Source of the DNA: Mycetocola zhadangensis
GTDB lineage: Bacteria > Actinomycetota > Actinomycetes > Actinomycetales > Microbacteriaceae
Length of the DNA: 64,000 bases
Assembly (NCBI RefSeq): GCF_003668565.1
Contig: NZ_RCWJ01000005.1
Span: 1 to 64,000, forward strand
Direction: 5' to 3'
The position numbers and the translations under genes are program-made. Position 1 is the first letter of the stretch; each line of letters opens with the position of its first letter. The notes under the pieces are model-generated. The model had not been told where the DNA came from. It made no database searches and was given only the letters and a program-made list of their open reading frames with translations. Shown here piece after piece: positions 44,293 through 52,951 of the stretch.

Positions 44293-45285
44293 CTAAAGCT
44301 TGGTGACCTGGTCGAAGCTGAGCTCGACCGGGGTCTCACGCTCGAACAGCGAGACGAGAACGATGAGCTTTCCGCTCTCCGGCTTGATTTCGCTGATCGA
44401 ACCGGGGAGGCCTGCGAACGAGCCTTCCTTGATCGTGATTGTCTCGCCGATCTCGAAGTCGACCTCGGCCGGAATCGAGCGAGCGGTCTGGCCGCCCTTG
44501 CTGCCCGTTGCCTTGGCCTGGGTGGCTTCCTTGACCTCGACGAGGCTCTTCAACATGTTGAAGGACTCTTCGAAGCGCAGCGGCGTCGGGTTGTGTGCGT
44601 TGCCGACGAATCCGGTGACGCCGGGGGTGTGGCGAACGACAGACCAGGAGTCTTCGTTGAGGTCCATGCGGACGAGCACGTATCCGGGGATCCGAACGCG
44701 AGTGACCATCTTGCGCTGGCCGTTCTTGATCTCGACGACGTCTTCCATCGGTACTTCAACCTGATAGATGAAGTCTGCGACGTCGAGCGATCCCTTGCGC
44801 TGCTCGATGTTCGCCTTCACCTTGCGCTCGAAGCCGGCGTAGGAGTGAATGACGTACCACTTGCCCGGCATGCTGCGCAGCTCGGCGCGGAACGCGTCGT
44901 ACGGGTCAACGTCTGCGGCTTCGGGCTCTTCACCGTCGTACGGTGCAACCTCTGGCTCGAGTTCTGCTTCTTCTTCGCGCTCAACCTCGACCGAATCCTC
45001 GATCGCCAGGGCGGCGGCCTCAGCCTCTGCGGCCTCGTCGATCTCGAGTGCGTCGTCAACGACGGCGTCGGCTTCGGGGTCGACAGCCTCGGCCAGAGCG
45101 TCGAGCTCTTCTTCAATGTTGATGGGAGCGCTCGAGGGGTCCTCTATGTGAAGCGCCGTGTGCTCGGCGGCGTCGACGGAATTCTCCTCGGCGGCGAGCA
45201 CGTTGCCCTCCTGGGCCTCGTCGGGCTCGCTTGACTGCTCAGCGGCTGTTGCCCAATCGACGTCGTCTAGATTTCTCTCCGACAC
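44293..45285 (-). CDS. nusG: Transcription termination/antitermination factor NusG
   Basis: A 330-residue NusG with an N-terminal extension of about 150 acidic residues (Glu/Asp/Ala-rich) before the NGN domain GKWYVIHSYAGFERKVKANIE. The KOW domain follows at GETITIKEGSFAGLPGSISEI. NusG binds RNA polymerase and modulates pausing and Rho action. Such acidic extensions are known in actinobacterial NusG. GTG start; it lies 85 bases after secE. Confidence 0.97.
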   Translation of the reverse strand: MSERNLDDVDWATAAEQSSEPDEAQEGNVLAAEENSVDAAEHTALHIEDPSSAPINIEEELDALAEAVDPEADAVVDDALEIDEAAEAEAAALAIEDSVEVEREEEAELEPEVAPYDGEEPEAADVDPYDAFRAELRSMPGKWYVIHSYAGFERKVKANIEQRKGSLDVADFIYQVEVPMEDVVEIKNGQRKMVTRVRIPGYVLVRMDLNEDSWSVVRHTPGVTGFVGNAHNPTPLRFEESFNMLKSLVEVKEATQAKATGSKGGQTARSIPAEVDFEIGETITIKEGSFAGLPGSISEIKPESGKLIVLVSLFERETPVELSFDQVTKL

Positions 45286-45370
45286 TTAAATCTCTTTCCT
45301 TTGGCTCTCGTTTGGCCGGTGCACGGCCACGTTGCGCTTTCTTGAGGTTCGAATGAACGGATGCCGGTGG

Positions 45371-45646
45371 CTAAGCCGCTGGCGTACCGAATGTAAAGAT
45401 CACAACCCAGCTGAAGACCTGGTCCAGGCCCCAAACCAGCGCCATCATGATCACGACGAACACGAGCACAACACCGGTGTAGCTGAGCAACTCTTTGCGG
45501 GTCGGAGTGACGACCTTCTTGAGCTCAGCAACCACCTGCTTCAAAAACAGAATGATCCCGGCGAAGGGTCCGCGCTTGGCAGCGCGCTCTTTCTTCGCTG
45601 CTGCGACGATTTCCTCGCTCGGTTCGTCGATAACTTTTCGGGCCAC
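45371..45646 (-). CDS. secE: Preprotein translocase subunit SecE
   Basis: A 91-residue SecE with a hydrophilic N-terminus, the conserved amphipathic segment FLKQVVAELKKVVTPTRKELLSYT and one transmembrane helix (VVLVFVVIMMALVWGLDQVF). The GTG start (VARKVIDEPSEE) was preferred; the frame open to 45715 runs back into tRNA-Trp. It stabilises SecY in the translocon. Confidence 0.95.
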   Translation of the reverse strand: MARKVIDEPSEEIVAAAKKERAAKRGPFAGIILFLKQVVAELKKVVTPTRKELLSYTGVVLVFVVIMMALVWGLDQVFSWVVIFTFGTPAA

Positions 45647-45688
45647 CTGGTTACACCTTTCATGAGCCGGGGTGTTAACACCGACGCG

Positions 45689-45761
45689 CAGGGCGGACAG
45701 GACTCGAACCTGCAACCTGCGGTTTTGGAGACCGCTGCTCTACCAATTGAGCCACCGCCCT
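45689..45761 (-). tRNA. tRNA-Trp (anticodon CCA)
   Basis: The 73-base gene folds into a cloverleaf with acceptor stem AGGGCGG/CCGCCCT, anticodon loop CTCCAAA and T-arm GTTCGAGTC. No CCA is encoded. It directly precedes secE, an order common in actinobacteria and other groups. Confidence 0.96.
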
Positions 45762-45984
45762 ATGACCGGAGACCCGGTCGGGAAGGCAAAATCTGTCACG
45801 CTATTTCGAACTGCACTCCCCAGCAACCGAAACTACGGCAAAACAGGAAAATTGGCGCAAAAAAGCTTGGCAGATTTCAACTACCTCCCCCAAGTGTACA
45901 GGCCGATTCCCTCAGCGCCAACCCGAGCACGCCGGCCCTCGCACCGGGGGGTGCGCGCCCATGCAGAAGTGCCCCTTGACGCCT

Positions 45985-46028
45985 TACTTGCTTTTTGCAA
46001 GCATGGCCCCTGACGGTGACCGTCACCG
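45985..46028. promoter_or_regulatory. Two palindromes upstream of the VOC-HxlR pair
   Basis: TACTTGC-N5-GCAAGCA (45985-46003, one mismatch) and CGGTGAC-C-GTCACCG (46014-46028, perfect) lie in the 24-68 bases before the VOC gene start. HxlR-family regulators bind AT-flanked CTTG/CAAG-type palindromes in known cases. Control of the operon by its own HxlR gene is inference. Confidence 0.45.
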
Positions 46029-46052
46029 CCGGGTACGTCAAAGGAGACACTC

Positions 46053-46493
46053 GTGACCGACGTCTTTATCAACCTCCCCACGCGGGACCTTGAGCGCTGC
46101 AAAGCGTTCTACGCGGCTCTCGGCTGGGAGATCAATCCGCTGTTCACCGACGAAAACGCTGCCTGCGTCGTCGTCGACAAGAACATCTACTTCATGTTCC
46201 TGACTAACGATTTCTTCGCCACTTTCACCGACAAGAAGATCATCGATCCAACCACGGCGGCGCAGGCGTCGTGCGGCTTCAGCCGCGAGAGTCGTGACGA
46301 GGTCGACGCGATGATGGAGAAAGGCCTCGCCGCCGGAGGAAGCGAACCGCGGCCGTCCCAGGACTATGGCTTCATGTACTCACGTGACCTCGAGGACCCG
46401 GACGGCAACATCCTCGGCTTCCTTTACATGGACCCCGTTGCGGCCGAGAAGGGCCCTGAGGCGTATCTGGCAGAACAGGGAGCGCAGGCCTAA
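46053..46493 (+). CDS. VOC-superfamily (glyoxalase-like) protein
   Basis: A 146-residue vicinal-oxygen-chelate protein with two beta-alpha-beta-beta-beta repeats: TDVFINLPTRDLERCKAFYAALGWEIN opens the first, and RDLEDPDGNILGFLYMDP contains the terminal metal-type Glu/Asp. AAAGGAG precedes the GTG start. It resembles the lactoylglutathione lyase-like proteins encoded with HxlR regulators. The activity is unknown. Confidence 0.83.
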   Translation: MTDVFINLPTRDLERCKAFYAALGWEINPLFTDENAACVVVDKNIYFMFLTNDFFATFTDKKIIDPTTAAQASCGFSRESRDEVDAMMEKGLAAGGSEPRPSQDYGFMYSRDLEDPDGNILGFLYMDPVAAEKGPEAYLAEQGAQA

Positions 46494-46502
46494 AGGCTGA
46501 CC

Positions 46503-47162
46503 ATGGCAGCTCGCAACTACGGTCAGTACAGCGGCATGACGACCGCCCTCGAGCTGGTCGGCGAACGGTGGGCCCTGCTCATCGTTCGCGACCTGCTCGT
46601 CGGGCCACGCCGCTACACCGACCTCAAGGCTGGGCTGCCGCGCATCCCCACCAACATCCTCAGCACCCGGTTGCGTGAGCTGCAGGAGAGCGGCGTTCTC
46701 GCTCGCGCACCGCTTCATCACTCGGTCGTGTATGTGCTCACCGATCTCGGCCGGCAGCTCGAGCCCATAGTTCTTGCGCTCGGGCGGTGGGGATTGCAGG
46801 TGACGAACGATCCGGCCGAGGGCGACGTGATCACGGCGGATTCACTCACAATGGACCTGTACTCCGCTTTTCGAACGGATGCCGCCAGCACGCTGGCAGC
46901 GACGACCTACCGTTTGCACGTTGGTGACGTCGACCTCGCTGTGTCGGTAGACGGTGCAACCGTGCACATCGCGCCGTGGTCATCTGCAACTGCCGAGCTG
47001 GAACTCGAGGTGACTCCGAGCATCCGTTCGCTGATTGCAGGCGAGGTTTCACCGGAGAGCGCGAGAGAGCAGGGAATCGTGCGAATTGCCGCAGGAAACC
47101 CGGAGCTTCTCGCCCGATTCGCCGCGACATTCAGCCTCGCGTCCGTCGCGGTACCCTTCTAG
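46503..47162 (+). CDS. HxlR-family transcriptional regulator
   Basis: A 219-residue protein. The N-terminal winged helix ([35 protein letters not shown] then [16 protein letters not shown]) is the HxlR signature; residues after about 105 form an extra C-terminal domain, possibly sterol-carrier-like. It starts nine bases after the VOC gene, so the two are probably co-transcribed and autoregulated. Confidence 0.87.
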   Translation: MAARNYGQYSGMTTALELVGERWALLIVRDLLVGPRRYTDLKAGLPRIPTNILSTRLRELQESGVLARAPLHHSVVYVLTDLGRQLEPIVLALGRWGLQVTNDPAEGDVITADSLTMDLYSAFRTDAASTLAATTYRLHVGDVDLAVSVDGATVHIAPWSSATAELELEVTPSIRSLIAGEVSPESAREQGIVRIAAGNPELLARFAATFSLASVAVPF

Positions 47163-47163
47163 G

Positions 47164-48363
47164 GTGAGCACAACACCGAGACTCTCCACGAAGATTTCCG
47201 CCATCGCCGAATCAGCAACGCTGAAGGTCGATTCGAAGGCGAAGGCCCTGCAGGCCGAAGGCCGGCCCGTGATCAGTTATGCCGCAGGCGAGCCGGATTT
47301 CGGCACGCCGCAGCACATCGTCGAGGCCGCCATCGCCGCGGCCAGCGACAAGAAGAATCACAGGTACACCCCGGCAGCAGGGCTGCCCGACCTGCGCGAG
47401 GCCATCGCGGCGAAGACCCTGCGCGACTCAGGTCTTGCGGTTCGCGCGAGCTCGGTGCTCGTCACCAACGGCGGCAAGCAGTCGGTTTACGAGGCGTTCC
47501 AGGTACTGCTCAACCCGGGCGATGAGGTCATTGTTCCGACGCCGTTCTGGACCACATACCCCGAGGTCATCGCCCTCGCAGACGGTGTCGCCGTCGAGGT
47601 TTTCGCCGATGCGTCGCAGGGCTACCAGGTCACGCTCGAGCAGCTGGAGGCCGCACGCACCGAGCGCACCAAGGTGCTGCTGTTTGTGTCGCCGTCGAAC
47701 CCGACAGGAGCCGTCTACTCCCCCGAACAGACAAAGGCCATCGGCGAGTGGGCACTCGAGCACGGCATCTGGGTGATCACCGATGAGATCTACCAGAACC
47801 TCACTTACGACGGCGTGAAGGCGCTGTCGATCGTCGAAGCGGTTCCAGCGCTTGCCGAGCAGACGCTTCTCGTGAACGGTGTGGCGAAGACCTACGCGAT
47901 GACGGGCTGGCGCGTTGGATGGACCGTCGGCCCGGCCGATGCCATCAAGGCACTGTCGAACCTGCAGTCGCACCTCTCCGGCAACGTCAACAACATCGCT
48001 CAGCGTGCCGCGATCGCCGCGCTGACCGGCCCGCAGGACGATGTCGAGACCATGCGCCTGGCGTTCGACCGCCGCCGCAAGGTCATCGTCTCAGAACTCA
48101 ACAAGATCGACGGGTTCTCGGTGCCGACCCCGCAGGGTGCGTTCTACGTTTATGCGGACGTCACAGCGCTTCTCGGCAAGGAGATCGGCGGGGTCACCCC
48201 GACGACATCGCTCGAGCTGGCCGACCTCATGCTCGATTCGGCCGAGGTTGCCGCTGTTCCCGGTGAGGCGTTCGGCCCGTCCGGGTACCTGCGCTTCAGC
48301 TATGCGCTCGGCGACGACGCGTTGCTCGAGGGTGCTCAGCGACTGCAGAAGCTGTTCGGCTAG
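47164..48363 (+). CDS. Pyridoxal-phosphate aminotransferase (aspartate aminotransferase-like, class I)
   Basis: A 399-residue class I/II aminotransferase. [24 protein letters not shown] and the PLP-lysine region [15 protein letters not shown] (K242) are in the right order and spacing. The GTG start is two bases past the HxlR stop. It probably transaminates aspartate or a related amino acid; position next to murB and trpT-secE is common in related genomes. Confidence 0.9.
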   Translation: MSTTPRLSTKISAIAESATLKVDSKAKALQAEGRPVISYAAGEPDFGTPQHIVEAAIAAASDKKNHRYTPAAGLPDLREAIAAKTLRDSGLAVRASSVLVTNGGKQSVYEAFQVLLNPGDEVIVPTPFWTTYPEVIALADGVAVEVFADASQGYQVTLEQLEAARTERTKVLLFVSPSNPTGAVYSPEQTKAIGEWALEHGIWVITDEIYQNLTYDGVKALSIVEAVPALAEQTLLVNGVAKTYAMTGWRVGWTVGPADAIKALSNLQSHLSGNVNNIAQRAAIAALTGPQDDVETMRLAFDRRRKVIVSELNKIDGFSVPTPQGAFYVYADVTALLGKEIGGVTPTTSLELADLMLDSAEVAAVPGEAFGPSGYLRFSYALGDDALLEGAQRLQKLFG

Positions 48364-48384
48364 ATCGACGTGCGTGAACCTCGG

Positions 48385-49506
48385 CTAAAAGTCGAGGTTC
48401 ACGTACACCGGCTCGGGCTGCAGCACGACGCCGAACTCAGCGGCGACGCGCATCTGCACGTACCTGGCCAGCGAGGCGATCTCGTCCGCTGTCGACCCAC
48501 CGGTGTTGGTGAGCGCGAGCGTGTGCTTCGTCGAGATACCCGCCCGAGAGCCTGGGAGGCGGAAACCCCGGGTGATTCCGGCTCGTTCAATGAGCCAGGC
48601 CGCACTGAGCTTCACTCGCGCGCCATGTTCGAACGACGGTGGCGGCACATCGCCGGTCCACTCGCCGAGCGGGATGACGACGGCATCTTCGTGCTCGTCC
48701 CCCATCGGCCAGCGCGGAGCATCCGCTGGCAGCGATCGAGCAAACGACTCGGACACGATCGGGTTGGTGAAGAACGATCCGGCACTCGACGTGTCTGGGT
48801 CTGACGGGTCGACAACCATACCCTTCGACCGGCGCAGGTCGAGCACGGTGCGACGCACGTCGGCGATGGGTAGCCGGGCTCCCATCTCAACGCCGAGCGC
48901 TGAGGCGAGCTGGGCGTAACCGATCGGAGCGCTGAGCCCGGCGTCATCCGTGAGCTCGACGTCGATGGAGACCACAACGCCGTTCCGCTCCGGCGCGTGT
49001 CCGCCGTGGCGTTTGAGCACCGAGGTGCGGTATCCGAGCCCGAGTTCGGCGGCGGGCACCCGAACCAGGTCGCCGTGCTCACGGTCGAGCAGCTCGACAG
49101 CGACGAGACAGGCGGAGAGCTCCTGCCCGTACGCGCCGATGTTCTGGATGGGGCTCGCACCGCACGAGCCGGGAATTCCACTGAGCGCTTCGATGCCAGC
49201 AAGGCCGCGCTCGACCGCAAAGGCGACGAGGTCGTCCCAGCATTCGCCCGCCTGCACACGCAGCAGCACACGCCCGTTCTCGGATGCCAACACCTCGATG
49301 CCGCGCGAAGCTACCCGGATCAGGGTGCCGTCGTATCCCTCGTCAGCGACGAGCACATTGGAACCGCCGCCGAGAATCAACGGGTCTTCGCCGAAACCCC
49401 AGACCGAGGCAACAGCAGACACGAGTTCATCTCGAGTCGTCGCCGTGATCGTTTCGACCGCTGGACCGCCGACCCGAAGCGTCGTGAGTTCAGAGAGGTT
49501 CGTCAT
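48385..49506 (-). CDS. murB: UDP-N-acetylenolpyruvoylglucosamine reductase
   Basis: A 373-residue FAD enzyme making UDP-MurNAc for peptidoglycan. Signs are TTLRVGGPAVETI at the N-terminus, the flavin-binding LGGGSNVLVADEG, the IPGSCGASPIQNIGAYGQE segment and the catalytic region SAGSFFTNPIV. It is convergent with the aminotransferase and overlaps the upstream MaoC gene by 4 bases. Confidence 0.96.
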   Translation of the reverse strand: MTNLSELTTLRVGGPAVETITATTRDELVSAVASVWGFGEDPLILGGGSNVLVADEGYDGTLIRVASRGIEVLASENGRVLLRVQAGECWDDLVAFAVERGLAGIEALSGIPGSCGASPIQNIGAYGQELSACLVAVELLDREHGDLVRVPAAELGLGYRTSVLKRHGGHAPERNGVVVSIDVELTDDAGLSAPIGYAQLASALGVEMGARLPIADVRRTVLDLRRSKGMVVDPSDPDTSSAGSFFTNPIVSESFARSLPADAPRWPMGDEHEDAVVIPLGEWTGDVPPPSFEHGARVKLSAAWLIERAGITRGFRLPGSRAGISTKHTLALTNTGGSTADEIASLARYVQMRVAAEFGVVLQPEPVYVNLDF

Positions 49507-49928
49507 CGTCGGCCAAGTGCAACGCGCACCTGCGCCTTGCCGAGCACTGTCTTGCCGTCAAAGCTCACGGTCAGGTCAACCCGCGCGACACCCTCATCGA
49601 GCGCACCGATCTTCGCAACCACAGTGACGAGTGCACCGTCCTGCGGGTGGACGACAACGGGGCGGGTGAACTTCACCGCGTAGTCCACGACGCGGGCGGG
49701 GTCTCCGGCCCAGTCGACAACCGGCTGAACGGCGAAACCCATCGTGAGCATGCCGTGTGCAAGGACACCGGGCAGGCCGACGGATGCCGCGACATCGTCG
49801 CGATAGTGAATGGGATTGAAGTCACCGGATGCTCCGGCGTACCGAACGAGGGAATCCCGCGTTAGCGGGAACTCACGTTCCGCAATCACGTCGCCGACGG
49901 TCAGTTCGTCGAAAATGGGCGTGCTCAT
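49503..49928 (-). CDS. MaoC-family dehydratase (HadB-like)
   Basis: A 141-residue hot-dog-fold protein. The hydratase-2 motif YAGASGDFNPIHYRDDVA carries the catalytic Asp-His pair, and GVLAHGMLTMGFAVQPV follows. It should dehydrate (3R)-hydroxyacyl thioesters as the catalytic subunit of a heterodimer with the product of the next upstream gene. It overlaps both neighbours by 4 bases. Confidence 0.88.
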   Translation of the reverse strand: MSTPIFDELTVGDVIAEREFPLTRDSLVRYAGASGDFNPIHYRDDVAASVGLPGVLAHGMLTMGFAVQPVVDWAGDPARVVDYAVKFTRPVVVHPQDGALVTVVAKIGALDEGVARVDLTVSFDGKTVLGKAQVRVALGRR

Positions 49929-50371
49929 TCGTCACCTCGCACAACAAGGGTGGACGTCGCGGTCACGACGTGGGCTCCAGTGGCATCGACCATGGTGGAC
50001 TCCGCCGTCACCATCGCGTGCGGACCGAGCGTCTTCACACTGGTCACCGTCAACGTCGCGGTCAGCTCATCCCCGGCCACGATGGGGCGAGTGTAGGTGA
50101 AGCGCTGGTCACCGTGCACAACGCGAGTGAAGTCGATACCTGCATCAGGTTCGCTCAGCAGTTGAGCGAGGGTCTGCTCTTGCACAACGACCGCGAAGGT
50201 CGGCGGCGCAACGACACCGGCGTGACCTGCCGCGAGCGCAGCATCCGTTTCGAAGTTGATCGGGTGAGAGGCGAAAACGGCTCGCGAGAACTCGCGCACC
50301 TTCTCGAGTCCGACGAGGTATGGCGGGGCCGGCGGGAACACGCGACCCTGAAGTTCGGGGTTTACTGGCAC
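49925..50371 (-). CDS. FAS1-like/MaoC dehydratase N-terminal protein (HadA-like)
   Basis: A 148-residue hot-dog protein with GRVFPPAPPYLVGLEKVREFSRAV at the start and GVVAPPTFAVVVQEQTLAQLL, as in mycobacterial HadA. It lacks the Asp-His catalytic motif of its partner and probably binds the acyl chain. It has a GTG start and heads the hadA-hadB-murB unit. Confidence 0.87.
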   Translation of the reverse strand: MPVNPELQGRVFPPAPPYLVGLEKVREFSRAVFASHPINFETDAALAAGHAGVVAPPTFAVVVQEQTLAQLLSEPDAGIDFTRVVHGDQRFTYTRPIVAGDELTATLTVTSVKTLGPHAMVTAESTMVDATGAHVVTATSTLVVRGDE

Positions 50372-50416
50372 CCGTCCAGCCTACCGGGGCGTGCAGGGAC
50401 CTCTGGCGGTGCGCCG

Positions 50417-51076
50417 TTACTTGCGCCCGCCACCGAGCAGGCCACCGAGTACATCACCGATGCCGCCAGACGATCTGCTGTCGCCGCCGAGCAGCCCGCC
50501 GAGGATCTCACCGATGCCACCGCTGCTGCCACTGTCTGACGAACCGCCGCCGAGGAGGCCGCCAAGTATTCCACCGAGGCCACCCTGCTCCTTCTCGGGT
50601 GTCGGTTTGGGCACGCGCGACTGCATCGGCTCGGTCGGCTGGGCCGTCTCGGTCGACTGCTTGCGCTCGGAGAACTGCTTGGCGAGGTAGCTCAGCACGA
50701 TCGGGGCGAGAATCGGCAACAGTTTGCCCACGACCGATCCGCCCGTGAATGACGCCGGTTGGGTGGTTCCGCTCGACAGGGTTGCGACCACCTGGTCCTT
50801 GTGCTCACCGAAGATGTGGCTGACGATCTTCTCGCCGTCGGCCGGGTCCACCTCCTCAAGGTCGATACCGCCTTCGACGAGGGCGGGTGAATGCTGCGAG
50901 ACGGCTTCCTCGAGGGAGGCCGCGCCGCCGGCATCCTGCGCGTTGGCCTCAAGGCCACTGACCAGAGCGGGAAGCGCCTGCTCAACCGCGGCGGAGGCGG
51001 TTGCCTCATCGACGCCCAGCCTGGCGGCGATGTCAGCGATCGGAAGTCGGCCGAGTAGATCGTCGAGTGATGGCAT
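50417..51076 (-). CDS. DUF937-domain protein
   Basis: A 219-residue protein. The N-terminal ~130 residues (MPSLDDLLGRLPIADIAARLGV then EKIVSHIFGEHKDQVVATLS) match the DUF937 pattern; a LSYLAKQFSERKQ segment follows, and the C-terminus is Gly/Ser-rich with LGGLLGGGSSDSG-like repeats. The start was placed at ATG 51076 behind GGGAG. Function unknown. Confidence 0.8.
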   Translation of the reverse strand: MPSLDDLLGRLPIADIAARLGVDEATASAAVEQALPALVSGLEANAQDAGGAASLEEAVSQHSPALVEGGIDLEEVDPADGEKIVSHIFGEHKDQVVATLSSGTTQPASFTGGSVVGKLLPILAPIVLSYLAKQFSERKQSTETAQPTEPMQSRVPKPTPEKEQGGLGGILGGLLGGGSSDSGSSGGIGEILGGLLGGDSRSSGGIGDVLGGLLGGGRK

Positions 51077-51261
51077 GGTGTCTCCCTGTCGAACGGCAAT
51101 TTCGGAAAATCGTACAGACGAGTATCCACAGGCGGTAGGGCCTAGAAAACTGAAGCGTCCGCACGGTAAGTGAGAAGGTCGCACGGGAACGGTACTCTCG
51201 GATGCGAACGGTCATTGCCGATCGCATCCGCCACGACCCCGTCCCGAATCGCAAGGAGCCC

Positions 51262-51792
51262 ATGAATACATCGCAACTCCCGTACGCTGCGCCGGAATTG
51301 GCGAGCTTTGAGGATTCGGCTGTTGGTTACCTCAAGCGCCGGTCGTTTTTGGTGGTCTTCACCCTGCCCGGCCTCGTCATCGCGGGTGCTGGCGCAACCT
51401 GGGTGCTGATTTCAGCGGCCCTGCGGGAGAACATCGAGTCGGGTCTGATCATGACAGGGATGGGGCTGGCGATGGCCGCCATCGGCTGGCTTGCGACATT
51501 ACCCATGCGGTTCAGCCGTAAACCGCCTACACCGATCCGATGGACCGAAGAGATGGAGCGCTGGGCATGGGGCTGGCCGCTCGCGCTCGGCATAGTGACA
51601 GCGCTCGTCATTGCTGGTGGTGCAGCACTCGTTCTGTTTGCCCCGCTCGGTCGGGAACCGGGTCGGATCGCCCTGGTGGCGTCGATCGCAGCGTACCCCG
51701 CCTCAATGTGGGTCGGCTTGCTCTACATCAAACACCTCAGGCTCCGACGCAACGAGAACTATGCCCGGTGGCTGGCGAAGAGGGCCAGGTAG
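51262..51792 (+). CDS. Conserved membrane protein, four predicted helices
   Basis: A 176-residue protein beginning MNTSQLPYAAPELAS after AAGGAG. Hydrophobic segments lie at about 30-53, 62-82, 106-128 and 137-158, and the C-terminus is basic (RLRRNENYARWLAKRAR). I do not recognise a family. It is convergent with the TauE/SafE gene, separated by three bases. Confidence 0.7.
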   Translation: MNTSQLPYAAPELASFEDSAVGYLKRRSFLVVFTLPGLVIAGAGATWVLISAALRENIESGLIMTGMGLAMAAIGWLATLPMRFSRKPPTPIRWTEEMERWAWGWPLALGIVTALVIAGGAALVLFAPLGREPGRIALVASIAAYPASMWVGLLYIKHLRLRRNENYARWLAKRAR

Positions 51793-51795
51793 GGC

Positions 51796-52572
51796 TCAGC
51801 GCGAGCGCAGCGCCTTCACCGTCATCTGCACGGCGACCGCCGCCAGGAAGATCGCGAAAAGAATTGTCGAGAGTGTCGGCGAAATGACGCTGGCCAGCGC
51901 CGCACCGATGGCCGTGGTTGTGCAGGCCGAAACGCCGATCACCGCGGCGGCGGACAGATCGACGTTGTGGCGACGGAAGTTTCCGATCGTGCCGAACAGC
52001 GCCGTCGGGATGATGACAAGAAGTGAGGTGCCCTTCGCGACGAGGTCGCTCGCTCCGAACAGCAGGATGAGCAGCGGCACGATGACAACGCCACCGCCAA
52101 CACCGAGCAGACCGGACAGGATGCCGGTGCCGAGGCCGAGCACAACGAGGCCGATTCCGCTGAGCACTGTGATCTCGACGAAGGCGTCTCTCGAGGGGAT
52201 GACGAGAAAGAGCGTCGCGATGACGACGACCAGGAAGCCGATGAACAGCCACGACAACACCTTGCGTGGGATGCGGTTGAGCAAAAGTGAACCGATCTGC
52301 GCACCGACAACACTGCCGAGGATGAGCAGCAGGGCTGCTGCCCAGTCGACGTAGCCGCCGATCGCATAGCTGATCACTCCGACGGAGGCCATCGGCACAA
52401 TCGCGGCCAGCGACGTGCCAGCGGCGATGCGCTGGTCGAGCCCGAGCAGGAGCACGAGCGCTGGAACGATGAGGATGCCGCCACCGACGCCGAACAGGCC
52501 GGAGAGGAACCCTGCGGCGAGGCCGATGACGACGAGCCAGACCCAGTGTCCTCGTGTGCGTTGCTGTGGCAT
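51796..52572 (-). CDS. Sulfite exporter TauE/SafE family permease
   Basis: A 258-residue protein with two homologous halves. The motif GLAAGFLSGLFGVGGGILIVPAL is repeated as GILSGLLGVGGGVVIVPLLI, the diagnostic feature of the family. About eight transmembrane segments. Members transport sulfite, sulfonates or related anions; the substrate here is unknown. The frame is a single gene on the minus strand. Confidence 0.9.
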   Translation of the reverse strand: MPQQRTRGHWVWLVVIGLAAGFLSGLFGVGGGILIVPALVLLLGLDQRIAAGTSLAAIVPMASVGVISYAIGGYVDWAAALLLILGSVVGAQIGSLLLNRIPRKVLSWLFIGFLVVVIATLFLVIPSRDAFVEITVLSGIGLVVLGLGTGILSGLLGVGGGVVIVPLLILLFGASDLVAKGTSLLVIIPTALFGTIGNFRRHNVDLSAAAVIGVSACTTTAIGAALASVISPTLSTILFAIFLAAVAVQMTVKALRSR

Positions 52573-52754
52573 CCGCTTCCCTTCGTCGCCCGTGCGGCGA
52601 AATCGAACCTATCAGCCGGCGTCCGCGTCGAGCGGCGAGCCGACGCCGTGTGAATGCCCTGCGAGCTGGGTCGGATCGCGCAAACTCACGCGCCGCGGGT
52701 GCCAGAATTGACGAAGGCGCGCTCAAACGCGGGTCGTGAGGGAAGAAGGATCCG

Positions 52755-52949
52755 ATGAAGGTCATTGCCGATATCGAAGTATGTGTTGCCGCTGGAGTCT
52801 GTGCCGCGATCGCGCCTGACGTGTTCGACCAGGACGACGAGGTGGGCAAGGTCATCCTGCTCGACGCTAACCCCGGTGACGACCAGCTCGACGCCGTTCG
52901 CGACGCCGTTCTGAGCTGCCCGTCCGCAGCGTTGAGGCTCGTCGAGTAG
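52755..52949 (+). CDS. [3Fe-4S]-type ferredoxin
   Basis: A 64-residue ferredoxin with three cysteines (C10, C16, C55) in the pattern C-x5-C-x38-C followed by PSAAL, as in actinobacterial 3Fe-4S or P450-linked ferredoxins. GAAGAAGGA lies upstream. It is directly followed by its probable reductase; no P450 gene is in the window. Confidence 0.88.
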   Translation: MKVIADIEVCVAAGVCAAIAPDVFDQDDEVGKVILLDANPGDDQLDAVRDAVLSCPSAALRLVE

Positions 52950-52951
52950 TC

